Shown here one piece after another: positions 33,220 through 40,709 of a stretch of DNA of 45,937 bases. The position numbers and the translations under genes are program-made. The notes beneath the pieces are model-generated. The model had not been told where the DNA came from and made no database searches. It saw only the letters and a program-made list of their open reading frames with translations. How positions within the stretch are numbered: position 1 is the first letter of the stretch; the number at the start of each line of letters is the position of its first letter. Source of the DNA: Microcaldota archaeon (GTDB lineage: Archaea; Micrarchaeota; Micrarchaeia; Micrarchaeales; CABMGC01); assembly GCA_028867435.1 (NCBI GenBank), contig JAGWGI010000008.1, positions 1 to 45,937 on the forward strand, in the 5' to 3' direction.

Positions 33220-35526
33220 TCATTGTTCTTGTATAGTTGTGGCTCCGTTCTCCCCTTTGTTCCTTGTAAGTATGTAGGTCTTCGAGCTAGACGCCTGCTT
33301 TAGCTGCTCGTCGTGTGTTATGATGAATATCTGGTCGATTATCTGAGGCAGCTTCTCGTTGAACACTCTCACAAACCTGGCCATTCCCTGCTCGTCGATG
33401 TTATGGGTGGGCTCGTCAAGTATCATCCACCTAAGGTTTGGCACCAATACTAGGGCAAATGCGACCCTCATCGCAAGGCATCCGATGCTTCTCTCCCCTC
33501 CGCTAGCTATTCCCTGAACCTCTTCCCACTTTTCCTTTGCACCAGTGGCTGTTCTGACCTTTAGTACATAGTCGTCTGAATCAGCCTCTAGCATTATGCC
33601 AGTGTAGTCATCGTATGGGTATATCTCCGGCCAGATGCCCTGCATGACGTCGTTTATAGATCCCACGAGCCTTGTCCTCATCGCGCGCTGCGTCTCTTCG
33701 AGCGCGTTCTTGAACTTTGAGAGGTTGTCTATAGCCGCTTTCTTCTCGCTTATTTCCCCGAGTATCTTTTCGATTCTGGAGAGCTGATCATTCTTCTCGT
33801 CTATGAGCTTCTGCTTGTCGGCGAGGTACCTCACATGCGCTTCTATTTCTGATTCGAGCTTGCTCGACCTTGAGCTTATTTCGACAAAGCTCTTCTGAAT
33901 GCCCTCTAAGGTCTTCTCGTCGACTTGGATTGCCTCGGATTCTCCTGATTTCTTTTCGTGGCGCAATCTAAGCTCCTTGAGCTGCCTGGAGTGGCCCTCT
34001 AGACGCTCTGACTTCTCCTTGTTTGAGTTTAGTTCCGATAACCTGTTATGTAGCAGTTCGTATTCCTTCTTTACTAACTCGCTCTCCTGCTTGAACTTTT
34101 CATATGCACCCTTGGAGTTCTTGATTTTGCCATCCGAAACTGCAAGCAGTTCGTCGAGTCCTACGTAGTCCTTGAGCTTTGAATGCGCAAGCCGCAGGCC
34201 GTCCAGGCTCTTGCGCAGGTTCTCAATTTCGGTCTTCTTCGCCTTTATCTGCACTTCAGAAGATTTTATCCCAGTCTCCGCAGAGCCTACTGCCGCCTTC
34301 TTCGCATCGATTAGCTTCTCCTTCATCTGTGTGTCCAGTTCTCTTTCGCATGCAGGGCATTTGCTGATGTGCTTCTCAAGCTCTGCTATCCACTTCTTTG
34401 TCTCTTCCTTTTGGGATTGATAGGCTGCAAGCCCCTTTTCGAGCTGGTGAAGCAGGTCCGAGGCATAGGCAAGCTTCTTCTCCTCGCTCTCCAAGTTGTA
34501 ATCCTTGTACTGCGATTGTAGCTTGTCTCTCTCGACTATCCTTTGCTTCACTACTGAAAGAGCGGCTTCAGCATCTGAGAGTTCCTTTGCAGCCTTTCTC
34601 TCATTCTCCATGGCCTGCTGCTCTCTGGCCATGGCATCGGAGAACTGTCTTGTGACCTCTGCCATTATCTTCTCCAATTCAGGCCTTGACGGCAAGCCAA
34701 GTTTGTTTAGCTTATCTATCTCCGCATCTATGAAATCTGACTTGCTCTTTATCTCGGCACACTCTTTTATCAAGGAGGTCTTCTTTGCCAGTAGTTCCTT
34801 CATTGATTTGAGTTTGGTTTCAGACTCCCTGGCTTCTACTTCCGTCTCCTTGTGCTCCTTCTCAAGCAGAAATTTCTTGGTCTTCAAATTCTCCAGCTCC
34901 AGCTCCAGGGACTTGAGTTCCTTGGACAGCCTCTCGCCATCGAAATTCTGGACCAGCTTCTGGTGCTCAACTATCGTGTCCTTTATCCGGTTTATCAAAC
35001 TGGTCGCGTTCTCCTGCGCCTTTGCAAATTTGTCCAGACCAAGGAGCTCATCTATCTGGGATTTTCGCTCCGATGCACGCAGCTCAAGGAAGTAGTCTAG
35101 TCTGTTCTGCTCTGAATAGATTGCGCGGGAGAATAGGTCGTAGTCCACCTTTAGTATCCTCTCAATCTCCTCGCTCACCCTCTGCGGCTGCGATTGCAGA
35201 TATGAACCGTTTTTCTGCAGTGTTGCTTTCGCTCCCTCGCCTGTGGAAATGCCTCGCTCGACGGTGTAGTTGTTCCCATCGAATGCAAAAGAGAGCTTGA
35301 CGCTCGCCTCATTCTCCTGATTTGGCCTGCTAGTTATGATGTCATTTATGCCAAGGCGCCTGTGCTGTATCGCAGGGAAGGTTCCAAACAGTGCGTAGGA
35401 TATCGCATCCATGATTGAGCTTTTACCGGCACCCATCAGGCCGACGAGCACGTTGGTGCCTTTGTTGAAAACAAGCCTAGTATCCTTGTGCGTTTTCCAG
35501 TTGTGAAGCTCTATGGAATTTATCAA
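33220..35526 (-). CDS. rad50: DNA double-strand break repair ATPase Rad50
   Basis: 768 residues, an ABC/SMC-type ATPase that tethers DNA ends with Mre11. Walker A is GLMGAGKSSIMDA near residue 30. Two coiled-coil arms flank the zinc hook CPAC near residue 393. The signature SGGERSIG and Walker B with WMILDEPTHNID lie near 680-715. It is short for Rad50 because the arms are short. The start is TTG 35526 (reads IxSIELHNWK). mre11, herA and nurA, often adjacent in archaea, are absent from the neighbourhood. Confidence 0.94.
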   Translation of the reverse strand: MINSIELHNWKTHKDTRLVFNKGTNVLVGLMGAGKSSIMDAISYALFGTFPAIQHRRLGINDIITSRPNQENEASVKLSFAFDGNNYTVERGISTGEGAKATLQKNGSYLQSQPQRVSEEIERILKVDYDLFSRAIYSEQNRLDYFLELRASERKSQIDELLGLDKFAKAQENATSLINRIKDTIVEHQKLVQNFDGERLSKELKSLELELENLKTKKFLLEKEHKETEVEARESETKLKSMKELLAKKTSLIKECAEIKSKSDFIDAEIDKLNKLGLPSRPELEKIMAEVTRQFSDAMAREQQAMENERKAAKELSDAEAALSVVKQRIVERDKLQSQYKDYNLESEEKKLAYASDLLHQLEKGLAAYQSQKEETKKWIAELEKHISKCPACERELDTQMKEKLIDAKKAAVGSAETGIKSSEVQIKAKKTEIENLRKSLDGLRLAHSKLKDYVGLDELLAVSDGKIKNSKGAYEKFKQESELVKKEYELLHNRLSELNSNKEKSERLEGHSRQLKELRLRHEKKSGESEAIQVDEKTLEGIQKSFVEISSRSSKLESEIEAHVRYLADKQKLIDEKNDQLSRIEKILGEISEKKAAIDNLSKFKNALEETQRAMRTRLVGSINDVMQGIWPEIYPYDDYTGIMLEADSDDYVLKVRTATGAKEKWEEVQGIASGGERSIGCLAMRVAFALVLVPNLRWMILDEPTHNIDEQGMARFVRVFNEKLPQIIDQIFIITHDEQLKQASSSKTYILTRNKGENGATTIQEQ

Positions 35527-35530
35527 GCAG

Positions 35531-35550
35531 ACCCCAGACTTAGATGGGGT
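35531..35550 (-). promoter_or_regulatory. Inverted repeat next to the rad50 start
   Basis: ACCCCA (35531-35536) and TGGGGT (35545-35550) form a 6-base inverted repeat about an 8-base spacer. The repeat begins 5 bases before the TTG start and sits between it and the TATA-like TTAAATAAA (about 35555-35563 on the minus strand). It covers the expected transcription start, so it could be an operator or a 5' hairpin. No homologous site is seen elsewhere in the window. Confidence 0.4.
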
Positions 35551-35596
35551 TTACATTTATTTAATCCTTTTGAACGGTATGGGCTACGTCGCTCAT

Positions 35597-36106
35597 TCAT
35601 AGCCTTATAGAATCAGCAAACACGTCGAAATTCCTTAGTTTCCTTGCAAGCATCTTGAAATCTTCCATACTCGACAGTGAACCGAGTTTCGATATGGTAT
35701 TGTTTACAGCTTCGTAGAATTTGGGGTCGAGTTCGACGCCGTAGCTTTTTGTGATCTCTATGGCAAGGTCGCTGGGCTTGCCGCCCTTAAGGGTGCGGTA
35801 AAAATTGATCACGTATCCCAAACTGAGGTCTGGGGTGCTGACACTTATGCCATTTTGGAGAATTCCGCCTTCCCATTTATAATCGTCCTTGTCGCTTGGC
35901 ACAGAGTGTTTAGCTTCAGGATACGTCTCCTTTAAGGTCTTGATAAAAAGCTTCCTGACCAGTGGGATGAGTTGTTTGCTTCCAATGTTACCATTCATTG
36001 ACACGTAAAGGGTGTTGACTGTAAGGTTTCCGTTATCTGATAAACCTACACCATTGCCGAACAGTTTAGCCTTAGAGGTTTCAGGTTTTACCTGCATACA
36101 ATCCAT
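35597..36106 (-). CDS. Unknown 169-residue protein
   Basis: Not recognised. Predicted mixed alpha/beta. The N-terminal half has beta-rich segments (LTVNTLYVSMNGNIGS) and the C-terminal half is helical with FYEAVNNTISKLGSL. No Cys pair, membrane helix or nucleotide-binding loop. It stands between rad50 and aEF-1beta with AT-rich gaps on both sides (about 70 and 55 bases), so it is probably a single-gene unit. ATG 36106 or 36097. Confidence 0.6.
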   Translation of the reverse strand: MDCMQVKPETSKAKLFGNGVGLSDNGNLTVNTLYVSMNGNIGSKQLIPLVRKLFIKTLKETYPEAKHSVPSDKDDYKWEGGILQNGISVSTPDLSLGYVINFYRTLKGGKPSDLAIEITKSYGVELDPKFYEAVNNTISKLGSLSSMEDFKMLARKLRNFDVFADSIRL

Positions 36107-36161
36107 ATGCTAGGGTAATTAAACTATTTAGTCCTTTTCTAAATTGGTTAGAAACAGTTGA

Positions 36162-36407
36162 TTAAACGAGGCTTTCCTCTGCGACCTCGACTTCCCTGAC
36201 GCCGCTGACCTTCCTGAGGCTATCTTCTATTCTTGAGCTGCCCTGCTCGTCCTCATAGACGAACATCGCCTTGATGATCTTGATGCCGTAGCCTACTTCT
36301 TCCATCTGCATCGCCGTGGGCTTTAGCTGCTCATGAATGAGTTTGCTGACCTCGGCCTCCTTGCCTTCCTCAGCATATATCTTGAAAAGAACTGCTACCT
36401 TCGCCAT
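36162..36407 (-). CDS. Elongation factor 1-beta (aEF-1beta)
   Basis: Guanine-nucleotide exchange factor for aEF1A, 81 residues from ATG 36407. It starts MAKVAVLFKIYAEEG and has the family pattern with GYGIKIIKAMFVYED and the C-terminal VREVEVAEESLV. The ATG shares its A with the TAA of the upstream zinc-ribbon gene (TAATG), the arrangement found in most archaea. The longer in-frame extension to 36473 overlaps that gene and is not used. It works with the factor encoded at 1-506. Confidence 0.92.
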   Translation of the reverse strand: MAKVAVLFKIYAEEGKEAEVSKLIHEQLKPTAMQMEEVGYGIKIIKAMFVYEDEQGSSRIEDSLRKVSGVREVEVAEESLV

Positions 36408-36565
36408 TACGGCCCCTCGTATCCACACTCCTTGCATGTGTACCTTGTGAAGTTCTCCCTGCAGCTGTAGCATCTTACGATTGTACTCTTAGCGCACCTG
36501 GGGCACTTGAACTCAACGTATTTGTCAGTGAGCCTTCCGCATGAAACGCAAACTTTTCCTGCCAT
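36407..36565 (-). CDS. Small zinc-ribbon RNA-binding protein (DUF1610/COG2888 type)
   Basis: 52 residues with four CxxC pairs: MAGKVCVSCGRL, CPRC, CYSC and CKEC, making two zinc ribbons. Its last codon region overlaps aEF-1beta by one base. The pairing of this protein with aEF-1beta is widespread in archaea, and the family is described as zinc-ribbon RNA binding involved in translation. It is shorter than the 60-residue cut-off used by many gene finders, so it is easily missed. Confidence 0.9.
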   Translation of the reverse strand: MAGKVCVSCGRLTDKYVEFKCPRCAKSTIVRCYSCRENFTRYTCKECGYEGP

Positions 36566-36646
36566 TACTATATAATCACCATTATTAACTTTGCTTAGAA
36601 GAAGTTAATTATAATCTTTTAGGCAAGAAACATATAAAAAAGCTAT

Positions 36647-36721
36647 GGGTGTGTGGCGCAACTTGGATAGCGCATTGGCTTGCGGAGCCAGAGGTTGCGG
36701 GTTCGAATCCCGTCACACCCG
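36647..36721 (+). tRNA. tRNA-Arg(GCG)
   Basis: Acceptor arms GGGTGTG (36647-36653) and CACACCC (36714-36720) pair fully; discriminator G at 36721, no encoded CCA. The anticodon loop TTGCGGA between TTGGC and GCCAG gives anticodon GCG, reading CGC/CGU. T-arm GCGGG/CCCGT encloses TTCGAAT. A box-A-like TTATAATC at about 36610-36617 lies 30 bases upstream. Confidence 0.93.
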
Positions 36722-36774
36722 AATTTGACAGCCTATTCAAATTTGGATGCTAATGGTGGCGTCTCGTTGGTTTT

Positions 36775-37647
36775 TTATGATGCAAGGATGGCGAGTGCTA
36801 TCGCACTTGGGATTGCTATAAGTAGCCCAAGCTTTTGGTGCGAGCCGAACTTCTCCTTGTTGACAACTAGGCCCAGAACCACGGCGACTATTATGTAGCT
36901 CTCAGAGATCGTGAGGGCTATGGTTATTGGTATCAGGATGGTTGCAAATGCGTAGGAGATCCAGGCGAGGTTGTCAAAGACAAGGGTTGAGAGAAGCAGC
37001 TTTGGTATCTTTGCCGCATCCTTTAGCATCTTGTGGGCCTTGCCCTTGTAGAGCAGGTAAGCAAGTGTGTACACAGTCAGCATTATGTTGAAGAACCAGT
37101 TGACTATTAGAGGACTGGTCAGCCTTGATGTATAGCCCACAAGGAAGCTTGCGGTGCCCATGATTATAGCTGCCACTATAGCGAGCATTACCCCCCTCTC
37201 AAGCGACCTAAGCTTCCAGAAATGCTCCGACCTGAAGGAAACAAGCCCAAGCCCTATGAACAGCACTATTATTACAAGCAGCTCTAGTGAATTGAGCGCC
37301 TCGTTTATTATGAATAGGGAGAGTATTGCGACAACAGGTATCTCAAGGGAGAGGAACGGCTCTATTGCTGCTATCTTGCCCTTCTTGAGTGCCTCGAAGT
37401 CCAAGATTGCGCAGACAAACATGAAGATGGAGAGCACAAGAAGCGCCGCCAGGGTCAGCGGGTGCCGCAGATAGCCGATCAGGCTTGGGTATACAAAGGG
37501 GGTGAGGATCAGCGCCCCGAATATCACTATGAAGAAAAGGGTCTCCCAGTCACCTATCGCCCTTGTGGTTTTCTGTATCAGGAAGTCACCGCCTCCCCAG
37601 AGGAATATCGCTGCGAATGCGAAAAGTGCGCCTAGGCTAAAGAGCAT
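36775..37647 (-). CDS. EamA/DMT-type transporter
   Basis: 290 residues with about ten hydrophobic helices in two halves of five, the EamA (drug/metabolite transporter) plan. It begins MLFSLGALFAFAAIFLWGGG, with the Trp-Gly-Gly turn typical of the first helix. Glu in EPFLSLEIPVVAIL and the repeat copy in ISESYIIVAVVLG match the family's helix 4/9. Substrate unknown. Alone on the minus strand between a tRNA and an unknown gene. Confidence 0.82.
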   Translation of the reverse strand: MLFSLGALFAFAAIFLWGGGDFLIQKTTRAIGDWETLFFIVIFGALILTPFVYPSLIGYLRHPLTLAALLVLSIFMFVCAILDFEALKKGKIAAIEPFLSLEIPVVAILSLFIINEALNSLELLVIIVLFIGLGLVSFRSEHFWKLRSLERGVMLAIVAAIIMGTASFLVGYTSRLTSPLIVNWFFNIMLTVYTLAYLLYKGKAHKMLKDAAKIPKLLLSTLVFDNLAWISYAFATILIPITIALTISESYIIVAVVLGLVVNKEKFGSHQKLGLLIAIPSAIALAILAS

Positions 37648-37686
37648 AGTGGTTATTTGCTAGGAAACCGATAAAAAGCTATGGAG

Positions 37687-38349
37687 CTAGCTTCTTGGCA
37701 CTATCGCTATGTTCGCCATTATCCCCTCTATCGCCGCTTCTCTTTGTGCCTGGATTTCGTAGCCGCTAAAATTGTTTCTGGCATATTCCAGTTTTATCTC
37801 AATTGGCGTATTTGGGTGCTTTATGGCCTCAAGCCTTACCTCGAGGCTCCTTGTCTCAAGGAACTTTGTCTGTGGACTCTTGAATGTGGGCTTTGTCAGC
37901 TCCGCAAGCACCTCTGGGCTTGCGGCACGGTTTTTTGCAAGGCCCAACTGGCCATCATACACTGGATTGTGCTGGCCATCGTACTCTATGTGTGTTGAGA
38001 GGTAATTAACCGTCGGCAAGAAAAATTCGCTACATGTGGGGGAGAAGAGCAGCGGGTTCATCGCCCCGTAATAGATTACGATCCTTGAGATGTTTTCGTC
38101 AAGCAACTTATTTCTAAGTACCTTCCAGTATATGAATTCGCTCGAGAGCGCAACCGCCTGTACAGTATCGTTCCTGTCTTCGGATAGGGCCTGCAGCTTC
38201 CATGGCTCTATTGTTTGCTCGGCAAGCTTTACGCGCTGGTCGTTTGTATAGGCCCTTATGCTATTTTTGAAGTCAGAAATCGTCTCACGCCTGAGCTTGT
38301 CTACATCGGCAAAGTTCACCTTCTTTTGACCTTGCAGGGATTGTGCCAA
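37687..38349 (-). CDS. Unknown protein with LRV-like helical repeats
   Basis: 220 residues, no family recognised. Residues 130-215 contain units that resemble variant leucine-rich (LRV) repeats: LAKNRAASPEVLAELTK, then LEVRLEAIKHPNTPIEIKLE, and a similar ALSEDRNDTVQAVAL earlier (about 55). The N-terminal 35 residues are charged. The start appears to be TTG 38349. LRV repeats in Azotobacter LRV protein surround an Fe-S cluster, but no Cys cluster is visible here, so only a helical-repeat scaffold is suggested. Confidence 0.5.
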   Translation of the reverse strand: MAQSLQGQKKVNFADVDKLRRETISDFKNSIRAYTNDQRVKLAEQTIEPWKLQALSEDRNDTVQAVALSSEFIYWKVLRNKLLDENISRIVIYYGAMNPLLFSPTCSEFFLPTVNYLSTHIEYDGQHNPVYDGQLGLAKNRAASPEVLAELTKPTFKSPQTKFLETRSLEVRLEAIKHPNTPIEIKLEYARNNFSGYEIQAQREAAIEGIMANIAIVPRS

Positions 38350-38449
38350 GCGTAACTCCTAGTTAATATTAGCCATAGCCTCATATTTATTCCTTACCTA
38401 ACAGAATTGATGATTACCGGATGCGCCTTTGGCAGCGATGCGTGATTAA

Positions 38450-38800
38450 ATGGGATTTAAGATACCTTTTCTTAGCAACATACCTGTGGAGATAACGCAG
38501 GTCAACATAGCCTACAACAGCACAACCCACAGCTTCGGAGGAATCAAGGGCAAAAAGAGATTTGTCTACAAGCTGCCATTTGCAAACACCGAGACAGTGC
38601 CGATGCGAGTCCTTAGGATAGAGGTCGACAAACCGTTCGTGCTCAGGAAGATGAATTACAGCCTTCCAACTGACGTCGAATCTGGCCAGAAGATAGTCTT
38701 CGAGCTAAGGTGCGAATACGATGGGAATTATTCTTACAGCGGCCCGCTAGGGATAAGGCTGATGGCACTTCCGATCGGATCTAGGCTTTTCAAGAAATAG
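38450..38800 (+). CDS. Unknown beta-rich protein
   Basis: 116 residues. The alternating pattern (PVEITQVNIAYNST, RFVYKLPFANTETVPMRV, KIVFELRCEYDGNYSYSGP) suggests a small beta-sandwich. No signal peptide, membrane helix or catalytic motif. It lies alone on the plus strand with an AT-rich upstream and a 62-base gap to a convergent gene. I do not know its function. Confidence 0.55.
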   Translation: MGFKIPFLSNIPVEITQVNIAYNSTTHSFGGIKGKKRFVYKLPFANTETVPMRVLRIEVDKPFVLRKMNYSLPTDVESGQKIVFELRCEYDGNYSYSGPLGIRLMALPIGSRLFKK

Positions 38801-38862
38801 GGCGACGTTCGCGGAAAATAAAAATTGGGAAAATAGAAAATGGGGCGGGTGCCCCAAAAAAT

Positions 38863-39087
38863 TTACCTTCTGCCCTTTCTGTTCATCTTAGCTCTTGCTA
38901 CGTATCCGCCCTTGTCGATGAAGTAAAGGTAGCCTTCAGCCCTGCTTACCTTTTCGCTCCCGATCTTACCCTTCCTTCCACGTGGGTTAGTCTTCATCGG
39001 AGTCTTCCATACGTATCCGTCCTTTCCTAAGAAATACAGATACCCGTCTTCTCTGCTTATTTTTTCCTTTCCTACTCTTTCGGCCAT
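38863..39087 (-). CDS. Basic mini-protein with a duplicated motif
   Basis: 74 residues made of two copies of one motif. Copy 1 is SREDGYLYFLGKDGYVWKTP (about residues 11-30) and copy 2 is SRAEGYLYFIDKGGYVARAK (about 49-68); the sequences before them also match (EKI/EKV). Between the copies and at the end it is very basic (PRGRKGK; NRKGRR), consistent with nucleic-acid binding. Short two-strand repeat units could form a beta-barrel. Not recognised. It diverges from the PAC2 gene over 169 bases holding a TATA box and a palindrome. Confidence 0.65.
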   Translation of the reverse strand: MAERVGKEKISREDGYLYFLGKDGYVWKTPMKTNPRGRKGKIGSEKVSRAEGYLYFIDKGGYVARAKMNRKGRR

Positions 39088-39114
39088 TAATTCACCCTCG
39101 ATAATATCTCGAAT

Positions 39115-39144
39115 GATATATTTATATAGTTATCCTCGAGGATA
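39115..39144 (-). promoter_or_regulatory. TATA box and 14-base palindrome upstream of the mini-protein
   Basis: On the minus strand an AT-rich TATATAAATAT-type element lies at about 39115-39127, roughly 30 bases before the start at 39087. Just beyond it, on the side away from the gene, TATCCTCGAGGATA (39131-39144) is a perfect palindrome. A similar CTCGA-rich stretch occurs at about 39098-39113, between TATA box and gene. Such elements could bind a regulator. A palindrome of this size also arises by chance a few times in 46 kb. Confidence 0.35.
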
Positions 39145-39256
39145 CGTCAACAAACTAAAAATTTTATCTCGTCAATTTATGGTATTTTGCGCGATTTTTG
39201 CGCATTCGGCTGCCGAGAATCAATTTAAACCTTTGTTGCCAAATCTATCTGATTGG

Positions 39257-39991
39257 ATGATCGAGATAAAACTATTCAAAGAGGCAAAGCTGAAGGGATA
39301 CACGCTAATAGAGGGATTCCCGGGCGCAGGCCTTGTTGGACCCATGGCAAACAGCTACATAATCGAGAAGCTGGACATGGAGTACATAGGCCATATAGAA
39401 AGCGAGGAGTTTCCGCCGATAGCTGCCGTGCACGGCGGGGTGCCGATGTTCCCAGTGCGCATATACAAGGAGGACAAGTACAAGACGGTTGTGATAATGT
39501 CAGAGTTCACAATACCCACACAGGTTATCTATCAGCTGGGCAATGAGCTGGTGAACTTCATAAGGAAGCAGGGAATCGCGCAGGTGATATCCATAGGCGG
39601 GATGCCTTCGCAGAAACCCACGGATGTAGCATACGGCGTTGCGACAAACAAGGCACTCACGCAGAAGCTAAAAGATGCCAAGATAAGCCCGATAAACGAG
39701 GGGGTTGTTGCCGGGGTGAGCGCACTGCTCCTTGCCAACAGCAGCGAATTTGGCATACCAGTCACCGACATACTGGTGCAGGTCGACCCAGCGGTAATGG
39801 ATCCCAGATACGCGGTCACTGCAATAATCAACCTCAAAAAGTTGATAAAGATCCAGGTGGATGTCAATGAGCTGGAAAGGGAATCTGCAGTGGTTGAGGC
39901 TAAGGTTAAGGATATACTAAAGAAGGCCAGGGACACCCACGAGAGCTACAAGAATGCGGTTGACGCCACAGGGCCTTCGATGTATGCGTAG
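39257..39991 (+). CDS. PAC2 family protein (proteasome assembly chaperone-like)
   Basis: 244 residues. The family pattern is clear: LIEGFPGAGLVGPMANSYI near residue 17, FPPIAAVHGGVP near 50, ISIGGMPSQKP near 112, GVSALLLANSSEFGIP near 153 and the VDPAVMDPRYA region. The C-terminal 40 residues form a coiled coil. In eukaryotes PAC2 helps build proteasome alpha rings; archaeal members are presumed to do the same. TTTAAA at about 39224 gives a near leaderless start at ATG 39257; upstream in-frame sequence is not conserved. The tRNA-Leu gene begins 5 bases after its stop. Confidence 0.87.
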   Translation: MIEIKLFKEAKLKGYTLIEGFPGAGLVGPMANSYIIEKLDMEYIGHIESEEFPPIAAVHGGVPMFPVRIYKEDKYKTVVIMSEFTIPTQVIYQLGNELVNFIRKQGIAQVISIGGMPSQKPTDVAYGVATNKALTQKLKDAKISPINEGVVAGVSALLLANSSEFGIPVTDILVQVDPAVMDPRYAVTAIINLKKLIKIQVDVNELERESAVVEAKVKDILKKARDTHESYKNAVDATGPSMYA

Positions 39992-39996
39992 TAGTT

Positions 39997-40100
39997 GCAG
40001 GGGTTGCAGAGTCTGGTCTGGCAGCAAGCCACAGAAAAATGCGCAGGACTTAAGATCCTGTGGCCTAGCGCCTTCGAGAGTTCAAATCTCTCCCCCTGCA
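39997..40100 (+). tRNA. tRNA-Leu(TAA) with about 18 extra bases in the D-loop
   Basis: Acceptor GCAGGGG (39997-40003) pairs with CCCCTGC (40093-40099), discriminator A. D-stem GCA (40006-40008) pairs with TGC (40040-40042). Anticodon stem CAGGA/TCCTG holds loop CTTAAGA, anticodon TAA (40051-40053). A class II variable arm GGC/GCC and T-arm GAGAG/CTCTC follow. The D-loop is 31 bases, about 18 more than normal, after the conserved GG at 40015. The extra piece contains a hairpin, TGGC-AGCAA-GCCA (40019-40031). A mini-intron at a non-canonical site is the likely reason. It abuts the PAC2 gene. Confidence 0.85.
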
Positions 40101-40142
40101 CATGATCAAAATTTACTCCCTTAGACGGGTGGTTTTGTTTAA

Positions 40143-40562
40143 TTAGAGCCGCTTGTCAAGCCATGTCAGTTTTTTCCCCTCTTTGTAGCCCAGATGCACC
40201 ATTATCTTGACCATTTTTTGGTTTGTGGCAAGCCCGTATACAGACTTTGCCCCCTTCGATTTGAGCCATTCCTCCGACCTTGCGGCCAATGACTTACCTA
40301 TGCCTTTGCCCCTTGAGCTTGGTATCACAACATCATATACTAGACACCCGTAGGTCTTGCCTTCCATTGAAGCATAAGAGAATCCTAAAATCCGCCCACT
40401 CTCGCGGGAGACAAGGAAAACTCCCTTCCTGTTTTTTATCGCTGCTGCCATTTCCTCCCTGTTCATTGGGGGCTCCCTTGCAGAGGTCCTCAGCTCCGGT
40501 GTGCTGCTGGCGATTTTGTATAGCGCGTTAATCTCGTCGATCTTCGCCTTGCTGATTTTCAT
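40143..40562 (-). CDS. GNAT-family acetyltransferase
   Basis: 139 residues, a single GNAT domain. The acetyl-CoA loop is SSRGKGIGKSLAARS (about residues 81-95), preceded by strand LVYDVVIP and followed by helix EEWLKSKGAKSVYGLA. The last part with MVHLGYKEG fits motif B. Acceptor unknown; N-terminal or small-molecule acetylation are both possible. A TATATAAAA element lies upstream in the shared region with tRNA-Thr. Confidence 0.85.
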   Translation of the reverse strand: MKISKAKIDEINALYKIASSTPELRTSAREPPMNREEMAAAIKNRKGVFLVSRESGRILGFSYASMEGKTYGCLVYDVVIPSSRGKGIGKSLAARSEEWLKSKGAKSVYGLATNQKMVKIMVHLGYKEGKKLTWLDKRL

Positions 40563-40626
40563 CAGTTTAACTTTTGGTAAGCAGCTATATAAAATTGATA
40601 GGACAAATGTATCTTCAGTATTTTGT

Positions 40627-40698
40627 GCCTCTGTAGCTCAGTGGTAGAGCGCGTGCATGGTAAGCACGAGGTCGCGAGTCCAATTCTCGTCGGAGGCT
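40627..40698 (+). tRNA. tRNA-Thr(GGT)
   Basis: Acceptor GCCTCTG (40627-40633) pairs with CGGAGGC (40691-40697), discriminator T. D-arm GCTCAGTGGTAGAGC is standard. Anticodon stem CGTGC/GCACG holds ATGGTAA, anticodon GGT, reading ACC/ACU. T-stem GCGAG/CTCGT has the slightly unusual loop TCCAATT. A Nudix gene begins 12 bases later, so both are probably on one transcript. Confidence 0.9.
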
Positions 40699-40709
40699 TT
40701 GTGATTGCA

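Noticed and set aside
39131-39144. Perfect palindrome TATCCTCGAGGATA as a terminator
   Set aside because: It lies upstream of both divergent genes, not after one, and is not followed by a T-run. Palindromes this long are expected a few times by chance in 46 kb.
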